From: an uncultured Eubacteriales bacterium
GTDB taxonomy: Bacteria; Bacillota; Clostridia; Christensenellales; Aristaeellaceae
Reading direction: 5' to 3'
DNA length: 64,000 bases
Assembly: GCA_900542445.1 (NCBI GenBank)
Contig: UQNN01000009.1
Location: 40,183 to 104,182 of the forward strand
In this document: positions 41,821 through 49,333 of the stretch, piece after piece
Layout of the letters: every line of letters starts with the position of its first letter
How positions within the stretch are numbered: the first letter of the stretch is position 1
Notes under the pieces: generated by a model
The model's database searches: none
What the model was told of the DNA's origin: nothing
Seen by the model: the letters and a program-made list of their open reading frames with translations, nothing else
Program-made: the position numbers and the translations under genes

Positions 41821-42002
41821 CGGGGCGCCGCCCCGAACCCCCGGCAGGGAACTGAGTTCCCTGCACCTTCCACTTGCCATCTGCTTCGCAGATGGTTTAT
41901 TTTAATGAAGATATTTCTTTTTTCTGTTTATCGCGCAGCGATAAACAGAGTGGGAAATCCAAGAACCTCAGGTTCTTGGCGGAGTTTGGGGCAGCGCCCC
42001 AA
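41821..42002. repeat. Palindromic mosaic repeat between binding protein and permease (six modules)
   Basis: CGGGGC-gcc-GCCCCG (41821-41835), 21-base palindrome with arm GCAGGGAACT (41844-41864), CCATCTGC-ttc-GCAGATGG (41877-41895), TCTGTTTATCGC-gca-GCGATAAACAGA (41923-41949), 21-base palindrome with arm CCAAGAACCT (41959-41979) and TTGGGGC-agc-GCCCCAA (41986-42002). This is the longest array of the family in the window. Confidence 0.9.
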
Positions 42003-42023
42003 CGGATCTCCCCCACGGTGCGC

Positions 42024-42055
42024 AAAAAGGCTGTCGGCCTGACCGACAGTCCTTT
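42024..42055 (-). terminator. Terminator between the binding-protein gene and permease gene
   Basis: Minus strand AGGaCTGTCGG, short loop, CCGACAGcCT followed by TTTTTG. It would let the binding protein be made in excess over the membrane parts. Confidence 0.8.
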
Positions 42056-42066
42056 GCGTCAACCTC

Positions 42067-42867
42067 TTACTCGCTCAGCGGCTGAGCCAGCACAACCGCA
42101 TCCATGATGTCGTTGCGCTCTTCAGCGGAAATACCCGCGAGAATCTCGTTGATCTGCTCCTTCAGCTCGCTGCCCTGGCGCACGCCGACGGCAATCTGCG
42201 CGTCATCCGGAGAAACGGTGAAGCCCTGACCCTCGTCGAAGGTGACATAAGTCAAATCCGGGTTCGCGGAAGTCGCGGACACCGCGCCGGGGCGGTCGGC
42301 CACATAGCCGTCAATCGCGCCGGAAGAAACGGCAACGATCATCGTCGGGAAGGTCTCCATCGCGGGCATCTTTACCGCGCCCTCGATCTGGTCGATCATG
42401 TCGTAGTGGAACGTGCTCATCTGTCCGGTGATCTTCGCGCCCGCCAGATCGGCCAGGCTCTTGGCGGAAGCAAACGCGCTGTCCTTGCGGACGACGACGG
42501 TCAGCTCCGTGTCATAGTAGGAATCCGTGAAATCAATGGTCATCTTGCGCTCGGCGGTCGGGCTCATGCCGGCGATGATCACATCGATGTTGCCGGAGAG
42601 CAGCGCCGGGGTCAGGCCGTCCCACTCGGTCTTGACAATTTCAAGATCCATGCCAAGCTTATCCGCGATGATCTTCGCGATGCGCACATCGTAACCATCC
42701 GCATAACCGCCCGCCGCGATCGCCACGGCGTTTTCGCTCGCGTCGCTCTGCGTCCAGTTATACGGCGCGTAGTTGCACTCCATGCCCACGCGCAGGGTCT
42801 CGCAAACGCCCGCCGCCGCGAGCAGAACCATTGCCATCGTCATGGCCAGAACCAGCATCTTCTTCAT
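42067..42867 (-). CDS. Polar amino-acid ABC transporter substrate-binding protein
   Basis: 266 residues, SBP_bac_3 family. Signal peptide MKKMLVLAMTMAMVLLAAAG; the Cys in AGVC could be a lipobox, but its residue -1 is Val, so lipidation is doubtful. Mature part begins LRVGMECNYAPYNWTQ, with KLGMDLEIVKTEWDGLTPALLSGNIDVIIAGMSPTAERKMTIDFTDSYY, the conserved ligand-binding core. First gene of the transporter set, with a promoter just upstream. Confidence 0.94.
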   Translation of the reverse strand: MKKMLVLAMTMAMVLLAAAGVCETLRVGMECNYAPYNWTQSDASENAVAIAAGGYADGYDVRIAKIIADKLGMDLEIVKTEWDGLTPALLSGNIDVIIAGMSPTAERKMTIDFTDSYYDTELTVVVRKDSAFASAKSLADLAGAKITGQMSTFHYDMIDQIEGAVKMPAMETFPTMIVAVSSGAIDGYVADRPGAVSATSANPDLTYVTFDEGQGFTVSPDDAQIAVGVRQGSELKEQINEILAGISAEERNDIMDAVVLAQPLSE

Positions 42868-42926
42868 TTTCGTATCCTCTCCGACCTCATGGAGTCTGTC
42901 AACTGGGTTTCCTTTGGAATGGGCTT

Positions 42927-42955
42927 ATCTTACACCCATTCGGCCTTCAAGTCAA
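42927..42955 (-). promoter_or_regulatory. Promoter of the amino-acid transporter operon
   Basis: Minus strand TTGACT (42955-42950), 17-base spacer, TAAGAT (42932-42927). Confidence 0.6.
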
Positions 42956-43049
42956 CAAAATTACAATAATCCGTCTTTTATTTTGTATTTTTTACAAATC
43001 GCATGGCATCAATAGCGAAATCTATCGTCAAAAAAACGGAAGGGGCTCT

Positions 43050-43934
43050 TTACCCCTCCCGCTGCATCACCCGCACCACATAATCCACAAATTCGCTCTC
43101 TGCGGCGGAGAGCGCCGCCCCGCGCAGAACGGCCATATTGAAATTGATGGTCAGATCAAGATCGCGCACGGGGCGCGTGACCAGCTTTTCCTCCTTCATC
43201 GTCTTGGGCGGCAGGCAGAAGGACACATAGTTCGCCTTGGCTACCAGCTCGAGAGCCTGCCCCCATGCGCCGCCATCCAACATAATCTGCGGCGCGCAGC
43301 CCGCCGCCGCGCACTGGCGTTCCAGACTGCCGATGACATGGGGTGTGCTGTTGAGCAGCACCAACCGATAGGGCGCGAAATCCGCCATGCAAAGCTCCTG
43401 TTTTCGAGCAAGCGGATGCTTTTCGGAAAGCAGCGCAACCTGCGTCGACTCGCGGTGAAAGACAACCTCCAGCGCCGGATCGTTCACCGCGCCGAAAACC
43501 AGCGCGATGGCCGATTTGCCGCTGGCCACGCGCGCATAGCATCCTTCGATCGTATCGTTGCGCGTACACAGGTTGATTTTGGGATGACTCAGCACAAACC
43601 GGGAAAGAAAATTCGCTGGGAAAAAGCTGAGCAGCCCCCACGTCATGCAGACCTCGGCCTGCGCGTCGCGGTCGCAGGCGGCTTTGACCACCTCCGCGCG
43701 AATCGTCTCGGTCTGGCGCAGATAGGCCGGGGCCATCTGTTCCAGCGCGCGTCCGGCAGGGCTCAGGCAAACGCCCGTCCGCTGGCGCACGAAGAGCGGA
43801 GCGCCCAGCTCGTCTTCAAGCTTATCCATGCTTTTAACCAAGCCCGGCACGGAAATGAACAGTTTTTTGGCTGCGGAGGTAAAGCTTCCCGTCCGCGCGA
43901 TTTCAAGAAAAAAACGAATCTGTTTCGCGTCCAT
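43050..43934 (-). CDS. LysR-family transcriptional regulator no. 2
   Basis: 294 residues with an N-terminal HTH (FFLEIARTGSFTSAAKKLFISVPGLVKSMDKLEDELGAPLFVRQRTG) and a substrate-binding-type effector domain. Start chosen at 43934 (GGAG five bases upstream). It is transcribed downstream of flavoprotein no. 2 on the same strand, across a space with an 11-base-pair hairpin (about 43951-43985, arms GTAACCCGCTG and CAGCGGGTTAC). Confidence 0.9.
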   Translation of the reverse strand: MDAKQIRFFLEIARTGSFTSAAKKLFISVPGLVKSMDKLEDELGAPLFVRQRTGVCLSPAGRALEQMAPAYLRQTETIRAEVVKAACDRDAQAEVCMTWGLLSFFPANFLSRFVLSHPKINLCTRNDTIEGCYARVASGKSAIALVFGAVNDPALEVVFHRESTQVALLSEKHPLARKQELCMADFAPYRLVLLNSTPHVIGSLERQCAAAGCAPQIMLDGGAWGQALELVAKANYVSFCLPPKTMKEEKLVTRPVRDLDLTINFNMAVLRGAALSAAESEFVDYVVRVMQREG

Positions 43935-44037
43935 ACATTCTCCGCACACATCAGCGTAACCCGCTGCCTTTTAACAGACAGCGGGTTACGGTTATTGTCT
44001 TGTTTCGTCAGCAGGTTTTCACTTTCCTGCTCATTTC

Positions 44038-46023
44038 TCAGGAGGTCTTGTGGGAGAACGCGGTCATGAGGCCGCCGGTGATCGCCTGACTGTCGATCGT
44101 CGCGCCGGAAATCGCATCCACGCCCATGCTCTGGGTGTCGATGATGTTCTTGGCGAACTCGGCGAACTGCTCGTCGGTCATGAACATGTTTTCCTTGCCC
44201 TCGCCGATCTTCATATCCACCAGCTTCTTATCCTTGATGGTGAAAATAACCTCGTACGGGTCATGCAGACCGGTGACAAACACGGAGTAGTCGCCATCCT
44301 CGGCCTCAGCCCACGGCGCAGCCGCTTCGCCGCCCGCAGAGGACTTGAGTTCCGCGCGGCCGCCGAGCATCGTATCGATGGCGGCGCGGCCGGAGCAGAT
44401 GGCCTCGTGCAGGTATGTGCCGTTCTGATACAGGTTGCAGACCAGGCTGCCCAGCTCGCCCGCGGAATACAGGCCCTCGATGGGCTGGTTGTCCCAGGTC
44501 AGCACCTGACCCTTGATGTTGCGCCTCGCGCCGCCGGAGCACGCCGGCATCGCCGGGAACTCTTCGATGGCGTAGAACGGCGCCTTCTGAATCTTGGCCA
44601 TCGTGGTGATGTCGCGGCCGAAATCGGCGTCCTCGCCCGCATCGACCATCGCGTTGTAATGCTCGACCTCGGCGCGCAGCGCTTCGGGATCGCGGCCCAG
44701 CTTTTCGGCCAGCTCTTCGATGGTATCGGCCTTGACAATCCAGCCCTTTTCGATTTCGACGCTGTTGTCGTCCGACCAGTGATACGGATTGCGGCAGGTC
44801 ACCGGCCAGCCGATCCACGCATTGACGATCGGCTGCGCCTTGCAGCAATCGTCGTCAAAGATCATGTGGACAGGCTGAGAGCGATAGATCGGCACATCGA
44901 CATACTGGCCGTGGCTGTAATACTTCATGTGCTGGCGCTGATAGGAATCGGCCTCGTTGTAGTAACGGGTGCTGTCCGCCGCGACTTCCATCCACCCGCC
45001 GTGCTTCATGTAGAACTGACGGATGAAGCAGGTCTCGTAATCCGGCACCTTGATGCCGTGGAAGTAGCCGCAGGACATGGTGTGGTTATCCATGTGCCAG
45101 AGCTGCGCGCCGATGGCCATTTCCATCTTCACGCCGTCGCCCGTGACATACGGAGAGCCCGCGTTGTAAATCGTGTCGCCGCCGTTGAAGTCGCGATACA
45201 TCTGCATGTCGCCTTCATAGCCGCCGGTCGCCAGCAGAACGCCCTTTTTCGCCTTGACATAGATGACCGTGCCGTCCGGCTTCTTCACGCCGACGCCCTC
45301 GACGCGCTTGGTGATGGAATCCTGCACGAGGCAGACCACCTGATGGCTGTAATTCGGCTTCGCGCCGCGATACTCAGCCGCCGCGGCAAAACCGTTCCAG
45401 CAGCCGCCGTTTTCAAACGGAACGCCGCCGTCCTTCTTGCGGAAGTGACCCGTCGCGCCGACGAAATCCGCGCCTTCCAGCTTCGGGAATTCGACCAGCA
45501 GGGTGCCCCAGCGCAGCGCGCCGCCGCCGGAATAACCGACTTCGTAGCCCACCGGCTCCAGCGCGCCCTGAATCCACTCCAGGTCGGTCGCAAACTCGTT
45601 GGTCAGCCAGTTGAAATCCTCTTCCGGAATGACCTGCGGCTTGTTCAGGTTGCGCATATAGGTGCGGAACGTCTCGATGTCGTCCTTCTGCACGAAGATG
45701 ACGCACTGGCCGGATGCAATCGCCTGGCCGCCCGCGTTCTCTTCGTCGGACTTGTCATAGATCACAACGTCCACATTCGGATCGATTTCCACGGCCTCGA
45801 TATACGCCGCCGTGCCCGCCATGCCGTAACCGGCGATGACGATGTCGTGTTCCTCGTCCCACTTCACATTCTGAGACGCGAGCACCCAGTTGCTGGAATT
45901 TTTGTATTCCGGCTTTTCCTCTTCGGCGGCAGCGTTCATCAGTCCGCTGGCAAACAGGCCGACGCCCGCGGCGCTCATCGCCGCGCCCTTGAGGAAATCC
46001 TTACGGGAAATGTTCTTCGCCAT
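44038..46023 (-). CDS. Exported FAD-dependent / FMN-binding flavoprotein no. 2, permuted domain order
   Basis: 661 residues. N-terminal RK-type Tat-like signal (SRKDFLKGAAMSAAGVGLFASGL), an FAD_binding_2 domain (about 50-570; DIVIAGYGMAGTAAYIEA), then a C-terminal FMN-binding domain (about 590-661) with the flavinylation motif DAISGATIDS. In the other two flavoproteins here the FMN domain comes first. The Arg-rich ERRD and HHTMGG active-site motifs are both missing: the equivalent places read RYYNEADSYQRQ and CSGGARRNIKG. So the substrate is probably not a simple fumarate-like acid. Start at 46023 has AAAGGAGG upstream. Confidence 0.88.
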   Translation of the reverse strand: MAKNISRKDFLKGAAMSAAGVGLFASGLMNAAAEEEKPEYKNSSNWVLASQNVKWDEEHDIVIAGYGMAGTAAYIEAVEIDPNVDVVIYDKSDEENAGGQAIASGQCVIFVQKDDIETFRTYMRNLNKPQVIPEEDFNWLTNEFATDLEWIQGALEPVGYEVGYSGGGALRWGTLLVEFPKLEGADFVGATGHFRKKDGGVPFENGGCWNGFAAAAEYRGAKPNYSHQVVCLVQDSITKRVEGVGVKKPDGTVIYVKAKKGVLLATGGYEGDMQMYRDFNGGDTIYNAGSPYVTGDGVKMEMAIGAQLWHMDNHTMSCGYFHGIKVPDYETCFIRQFYMKHGGWMEVAADSTRYYNEADSYQRQHMKYYSHGQYVDVPIYRSQPVHMIFDDDCCKAQPIVNAWIGWPVTCRNPYHWSDDNSVEIEKGWIVKADTIEELAEKLGRDPEALRAEVEHYNAMVDAGEDADFGRDITTMAKIQKAPFYAIEEFPAMPACSGGARRNIKGQVLTWDNQPIEGLYSAGELGSLVCNLYQNGTYLHEAICSGRAAIDTMLGGRAELKSSAGGEAAAPWAEAEDGDYSVFVTGLHDPYEVIFTIKDKKLVDMKIGEGKENMFMTDEQFAEFAKNIIDTQSMGVDAISGATIDSQAITGGLMTAFSHKTS

Positions 46024-46091
46024 TGTCCGTATCCTCCTTTTGAAACTCCATCCAAAGCGGAAATCCATCCTTCCGCTTTTTGATTGTGATG

Positions 46092-46121
46092 ATTATAACA
46101 CTCTCATTCGTCGTCGGTCAA
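46092..46121 (-). promoter_or_regulatory. Promoter of flavoprotein no. 2
   Basis: Minus strand TTGACC (46121-46116), 18-base spacer, TATAAT (46097-46092), about 70 bases before the start. Confidence 0.7.
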
Positions 46122-46248
46122 TCTCTTTTTTTAACGTTCCGTTTATGTCTTATAAGCTGAAAGTTTATTTATTTTATTCATTTCAATCATTTTACATTTT
46201 TGAATTATACCATCTGCACCAATTTCAGGCCGTTTCGCGCTTGAAAGC

Positions 46249-46281
46249 GAAAAGCGGACGCACCTGCCGTGCATCCGCTCT
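46249..46281 (-). terminator. Terminator of flavoprotein no. 3
   Basis: Minus strand GCGGATGCAC, loop, GTGCGTCCGC-like arm, followed by TTTTCG. Confidence 0.75.
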
Positions 46282-46328
46282 GAGCCAAAAGGTTATAGCC
46301 GTTTCTTCACAATTTCTTTTTTGTTCAT

Positions 46329-48206
46329 TCAGTTCTCCGTTGCCGCAGTTTCGCCCGCAATGCGGCCAAACGTCAGCGCATCGGAGACGGCATTGCCGCC
46401 CAGTCGGTTGGAGCCGTGCAGGCCGCCGGTCGTCTCGCCCGCGGCATACAGCCCCTTGATGATTTCGCCGTCCGTGTTATACACGTGTGTTTGACCGTCG
46501 ATTTTCAGACCGCCCATCGTGTGGTGCACGGACGGGGAACGCGGAGAAGCGTAGAAGGGCGCCGTTTCCACCTTCAGGTTCGGGCCGTAAATCGTCCGGC
46601 CGAAATCCGGGTCGCTCTGCGCATCCACGTAAGAATTAAATTTATTCACCGTATCCACCAGCACGGCCGGATCCATGCCCAGCTGCTCGGCAAGCTCCTC
46701 CAGCGTATCGGCGCGATAGGCCGCGCCCTGCTCCACCGCATAATTCACGACGTCGATGTCGCGCGTGTTCTGCGCGGCCACGCTGTCGCTGATGCAGTAG
46801 ATCACGCCGCCCTGCGCAAATGCAGCGGCAGCCAGCACATCGCGGCGCTCGTTTTCGTTGACATAGCGCTCGCCCTTCGCGTTGACATACATCGCCGTCG
46901 TCGGGCCGACCATGGCGTAGCCAGTGCTGCCGTCCACGGCGCTGGCCAGCGGATAGAGCTGAATCTGATCCAGATCAATCGCTTCCGCGCCGATGGCCTG
47001 CGCCATCCAGATGCCGTCGCCGGTGCACGCGGAAGAGCTGGTCGTCTTGATCGTTTCGGGGATATCCGAACGGATTTCGCGCACCTTGTCCAAATCGCCG
47101 CCAAAGCCGCCGGTCGCCAGAATGACGCCCTTCGCCGCGTTGACCGTCAGTTTCGTGCCGTCGCTTTTCTCTGCGCGAACGCCGATCACCGCGTTGTTTT
47201 CATCGGTCATCAGCTCCGTGCCGCGGGTCTCAAAGAGAATCTGCACACCCTTTTCTTCGGCGGCACGGTGTACCGTTTCGATATAGCCGTAGCCGACGTT
47301 CGTGTTGCCGACGACGGAATGCGAACGCTGCCAAAGCGCGCCGACGCACATCGTGACGGTGGGATTGGTCTGCATACCGAGGCTTTCCAGCCACTTGAGC
47401 GTGTTCGGCGCTTCGTTGGCATACTCGGCAATCAGGTCGATGTTGCCCAGATAATCGCCGCCGTCATAGGTTTGCAGCGCGTGGAACGTCGGAGAATCAA
47501 ACAGATACGTGCCGCCCTCCGCCTTGTAAGCATCCCATTCGGTTTGAAGCGTCTGCTGAAGCTGCGCCATCTTTTCGTTGACGGCCTCCTTAGCCAGCAT
47601 GGCCTCGACGGTCGCCTTCTGCGCTTCGCTCATTTCCAGATTCTTCTGCCGCTCCTGATCGGCGGAATTATACCAGCCGCCGGAACGAAGCGTGTTGCCG
47701 CCGACAGCCACCGTCTTTTCCAGCACGATCACGCTCGCGCCCTGCTCACTGGCCGAAACTGCCGCCGCCAGACCCGCGCCGCCCGCGCCGACCACAACAA
47801 TGTCCGCGCTGAGCACTTCGTCTTCGCCCGCCGTCTTGGCCTCAACCGGCGCCGCCTTGAGCGCTTCCACATCCGCACCCGCTGCGGCGGCCGTCTGTTC
47901 AAGCGCAGCCAGAATCGCATTGGAGGTCAGCGTCGCGCCGGAGATCACATCCAGTCCGAGGGACTGATACTTCACATATTCTTCGGGCAGCTGTGCAATC
48001 GGCGCATCGCTGATGCCCGGCGTTTCGCTGTGCTCGATCACTTTTGCCGAGACAATCGCGTCCGCGCTGTATTCGGCCTCCACCTTCACAACGCCGTTGC
48101 GGCCGCCGCTTTCGCCGACATACGTGCCGGGCGTGTAATTCTGCGCAAACGCCGTGCTGCCCAGCAGCATCATCAGCGAAGCCAGAAGACATGCTGTTTT
48201 CTTCAT
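46329..48206 (-). CDS. Secreted FMN-binding / FAD-dependent reductase (fumarate/urocanate reductase-like), no. 3
   Basis: 625 residues. Signal peptide MKKTACLLASLMMLLGSTAFA, FMN-binding domain (about 25-110, DVISGATLTS), then the FAD_binding_2 reductase domain (about 130-620). Rossmann motif VVVGAGGAGLAAAVSASEQG, catalytic Arg region GERYVNENERRD and SVHHTMGGLKID are intact, as in no. 1. Same overall plan as urocanate reductase UrdA-type enzymes; substrate unknown. ATG at 48206 used; GTG three bases earlier is in frame. LysR no. 3 is upstream on the same strand. Confidence 0.9.
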   Translation of the reverse strand: MKKTACLLASLMMLLGSTAFAQNYTPGTYVGESGGRNGVVKVEAEYSADAIVSAKVIEHSETPGISDAPIAQLPEEYVKYQSLGLDVISGATLTSNAILAALEQTAAAAGADVEALKAAPVEAKTAGEDEVLSADIVVVGAGGAGLAAAVSASEQGASVIVLEKTVAVGGNTLRSGGWYNSADQERQKNLEMSEAQKATVEAMLAKEAVNEKMAQLQQTLQTEWDAYKAEGGTYLFDSPTFHALQTYDGGDYLGNIDLIAEYANEAPNTLKWLESLGMQTNPTVTMCVGALWQRSHSVVGNTNVGYGYIETVHRAAEEKGVQILFETRGTELMTDENNAVIGVRAEKSDGTKLTVNAAKGVILATGGFGGDLDKVREIRSDIPETIKTTSSSACTGDGIWMAQAIGAEAIDLDQIQLYPLASAVDGSTGYAMVGPTTAMYVNAKGERYVNENERRDVLAAAAFAQGGVIYCISDSVAAQNTRDIDVVNYAVEQGAAYRADTLEELAEQLGMDPAVLVDTVNKFNSYVDAQSDPDFGRTIYGPNLKVETAPFYASPRSPSVHHTMGGLKIDGQTHVYNTDGEIIKGLYAAGETTGGLHGSNRLGGNAVSDALTFGRIAGETAATEN

Positions 48207-48285
48207 CACAATTCTTTCCTTCCGTTCTCATGTTTCATCCGAAAACGGGAAGGCGCCTTTCCCTCTTTCGGCCTATTACAGCCCG

Positions 48286-48315
48286 ATTGTAGCACAGGAT
48301 ACCCGCCTTCAGCAA
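48286..48315 (-). promoter_or_regulatory. Promoter of flavoprotein no. 3
   Basis: Minus strand TTGCTG (48315-48310), 18-base spacer, TACAAT (48291-48286), about 80 bases before the start codon and just past the LysR gene's stop. Confidence 0.5.
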
Positions 48316-48339
48316 GGAGATTGATATGAAAACAACAAA

Positions 48340-49257
48340 TCAGTCCGGCCGTTTTGCGTCGGCATATTCCGTTTCCGCATAAGCTTCGGCCATCCGCGCA
48401 AGCGCCTTCATCGGCATGCTGCTCATCGTTTTTCCGTACACGACACACAGATCGAAGCCCGTGATCGCATCCCGGATGGGCACCACGCTCACAGCGTCGC
48501 TCGCCACATATTTCACAGTATCGTCGGAAATGGCAATGGCGTCGTACATCTGCGCATGCGCGACAAGCTCTGCCATTTTGCTGCCGTATCCGGCGATTTT
48601 CGGTTCAAATCCGAAAGTACGGCAAAGTTCGATGGTCGCCTGCATCAAAATTGGAACCGCGTCCGGCCCGTAAAACACAAACCATTCTTCCCGCAGTTCC
48701 TCCATCGCAACGCTCTTTTTTCTGGAAAGCGTATTACTTTTTGGAATAATCGCCATCATTCTGGAATGGTGAAAAACCGAGTAAACGCTTTCCGACACAT
48801 CGCTCACCTCGGTCTGCGAAACCAGAAAGCAGTCGATCTCCCTGCTTCGGAGCTTGCGCTTCGCTTCTTCATAAGTCACATATTCCGTCCTGATTTTGAC
48901 GGCAGGATACCGCTTCCGATAGCTTTTCATCAGCCCGGTAATCGCGTTGAGATAGCCATATGTCAGGTATCCGATTCGCAGTTCGCCCGCGAACAGGTTC
49001 ATTTCGGATGCAATCTCGTCCTTCAGCCCGTCCACCTGAGCGACGATCGTCTTCGCCCGCCGATACAGACACTCGCCGGCGGGCGTCAGCTGAAACTGCG
49101 CGCCTCCCCGACTCACAAGTTCTAGATCCATTTCGTTTTCCAGCCATTTAACGCCTTTGCTGATCGAGGGCTGAGAGACAAACAGACGCTTTGCCGCGTT
49201 GGAATAGCTCTTTTCTTCGGCCAACGCGACAAAATATCTAAGCTGATGAATCACCAA
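48340..49257 (-). CDS. LysR-family transcriptional regulator no. 3
   Basis: 305 residues. Canonical LysR HTH (YFVALAEEKSYSNAAKRLFVSQPSISKGVKWLENEMDLELVSRGG) and effector domain. Placed directly upstream of flavoprotein no. 3 on the same strand, as no. 1 is for its flavoprotein. In contrast to regulator no. 1 the recognition helix has the usual SQPSISK sequence. Confidence 0.93.
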   Translation of the reverse strand: MVIHQLRYFVALAEEKSYSNAAKRLFVSQPSISKGVKWLENEMDLELVSRGGAQFQLTPAGECLYRRAKTIVAQVDGLKDEIASEMNLFAGELRIGYLTYGYLNAITGLMKSYRKRYPAVKIRTEYVTYEEAKRKLRSREIDCFLVSQTEVSDVSESVYSVFHHSRMMAIIPKSNTLSRKKSVAMEELREEWFVFYGPDAVPILMQATIELCRTFGFEPKIAGYGSKMAELVAHAQMYDAIAISDDTVKYVASDAVSVVPIRDAITGFDLCVVYGKTMSSMPMKALARMAEAYAETEYADAKRPD

Positions 49258-49333
49258 TTTCCACTCCCGACTCTTTGGGGTTGCGAGGTTTCTTTTTCAT
49301 TTTTGCGGCGCGCCACTCTGGGCCGCCCCTTCG

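Noticed and set aside
7256..42002. CRISPR arrays among the palindromic repeats
   Set aside because: The modules are not regularly spaced, have no unique spacers of even length, and no cas genes are present.
43951..43985. Hairpin with arms GTAACCCGCTG/CAGCGGGTTAC as a terminator
   Set aside because: No T-run follows on the minus strand and the plus-strand tail is only loosely T-rich, so it was not called; it could be an operator or a weak terminator.
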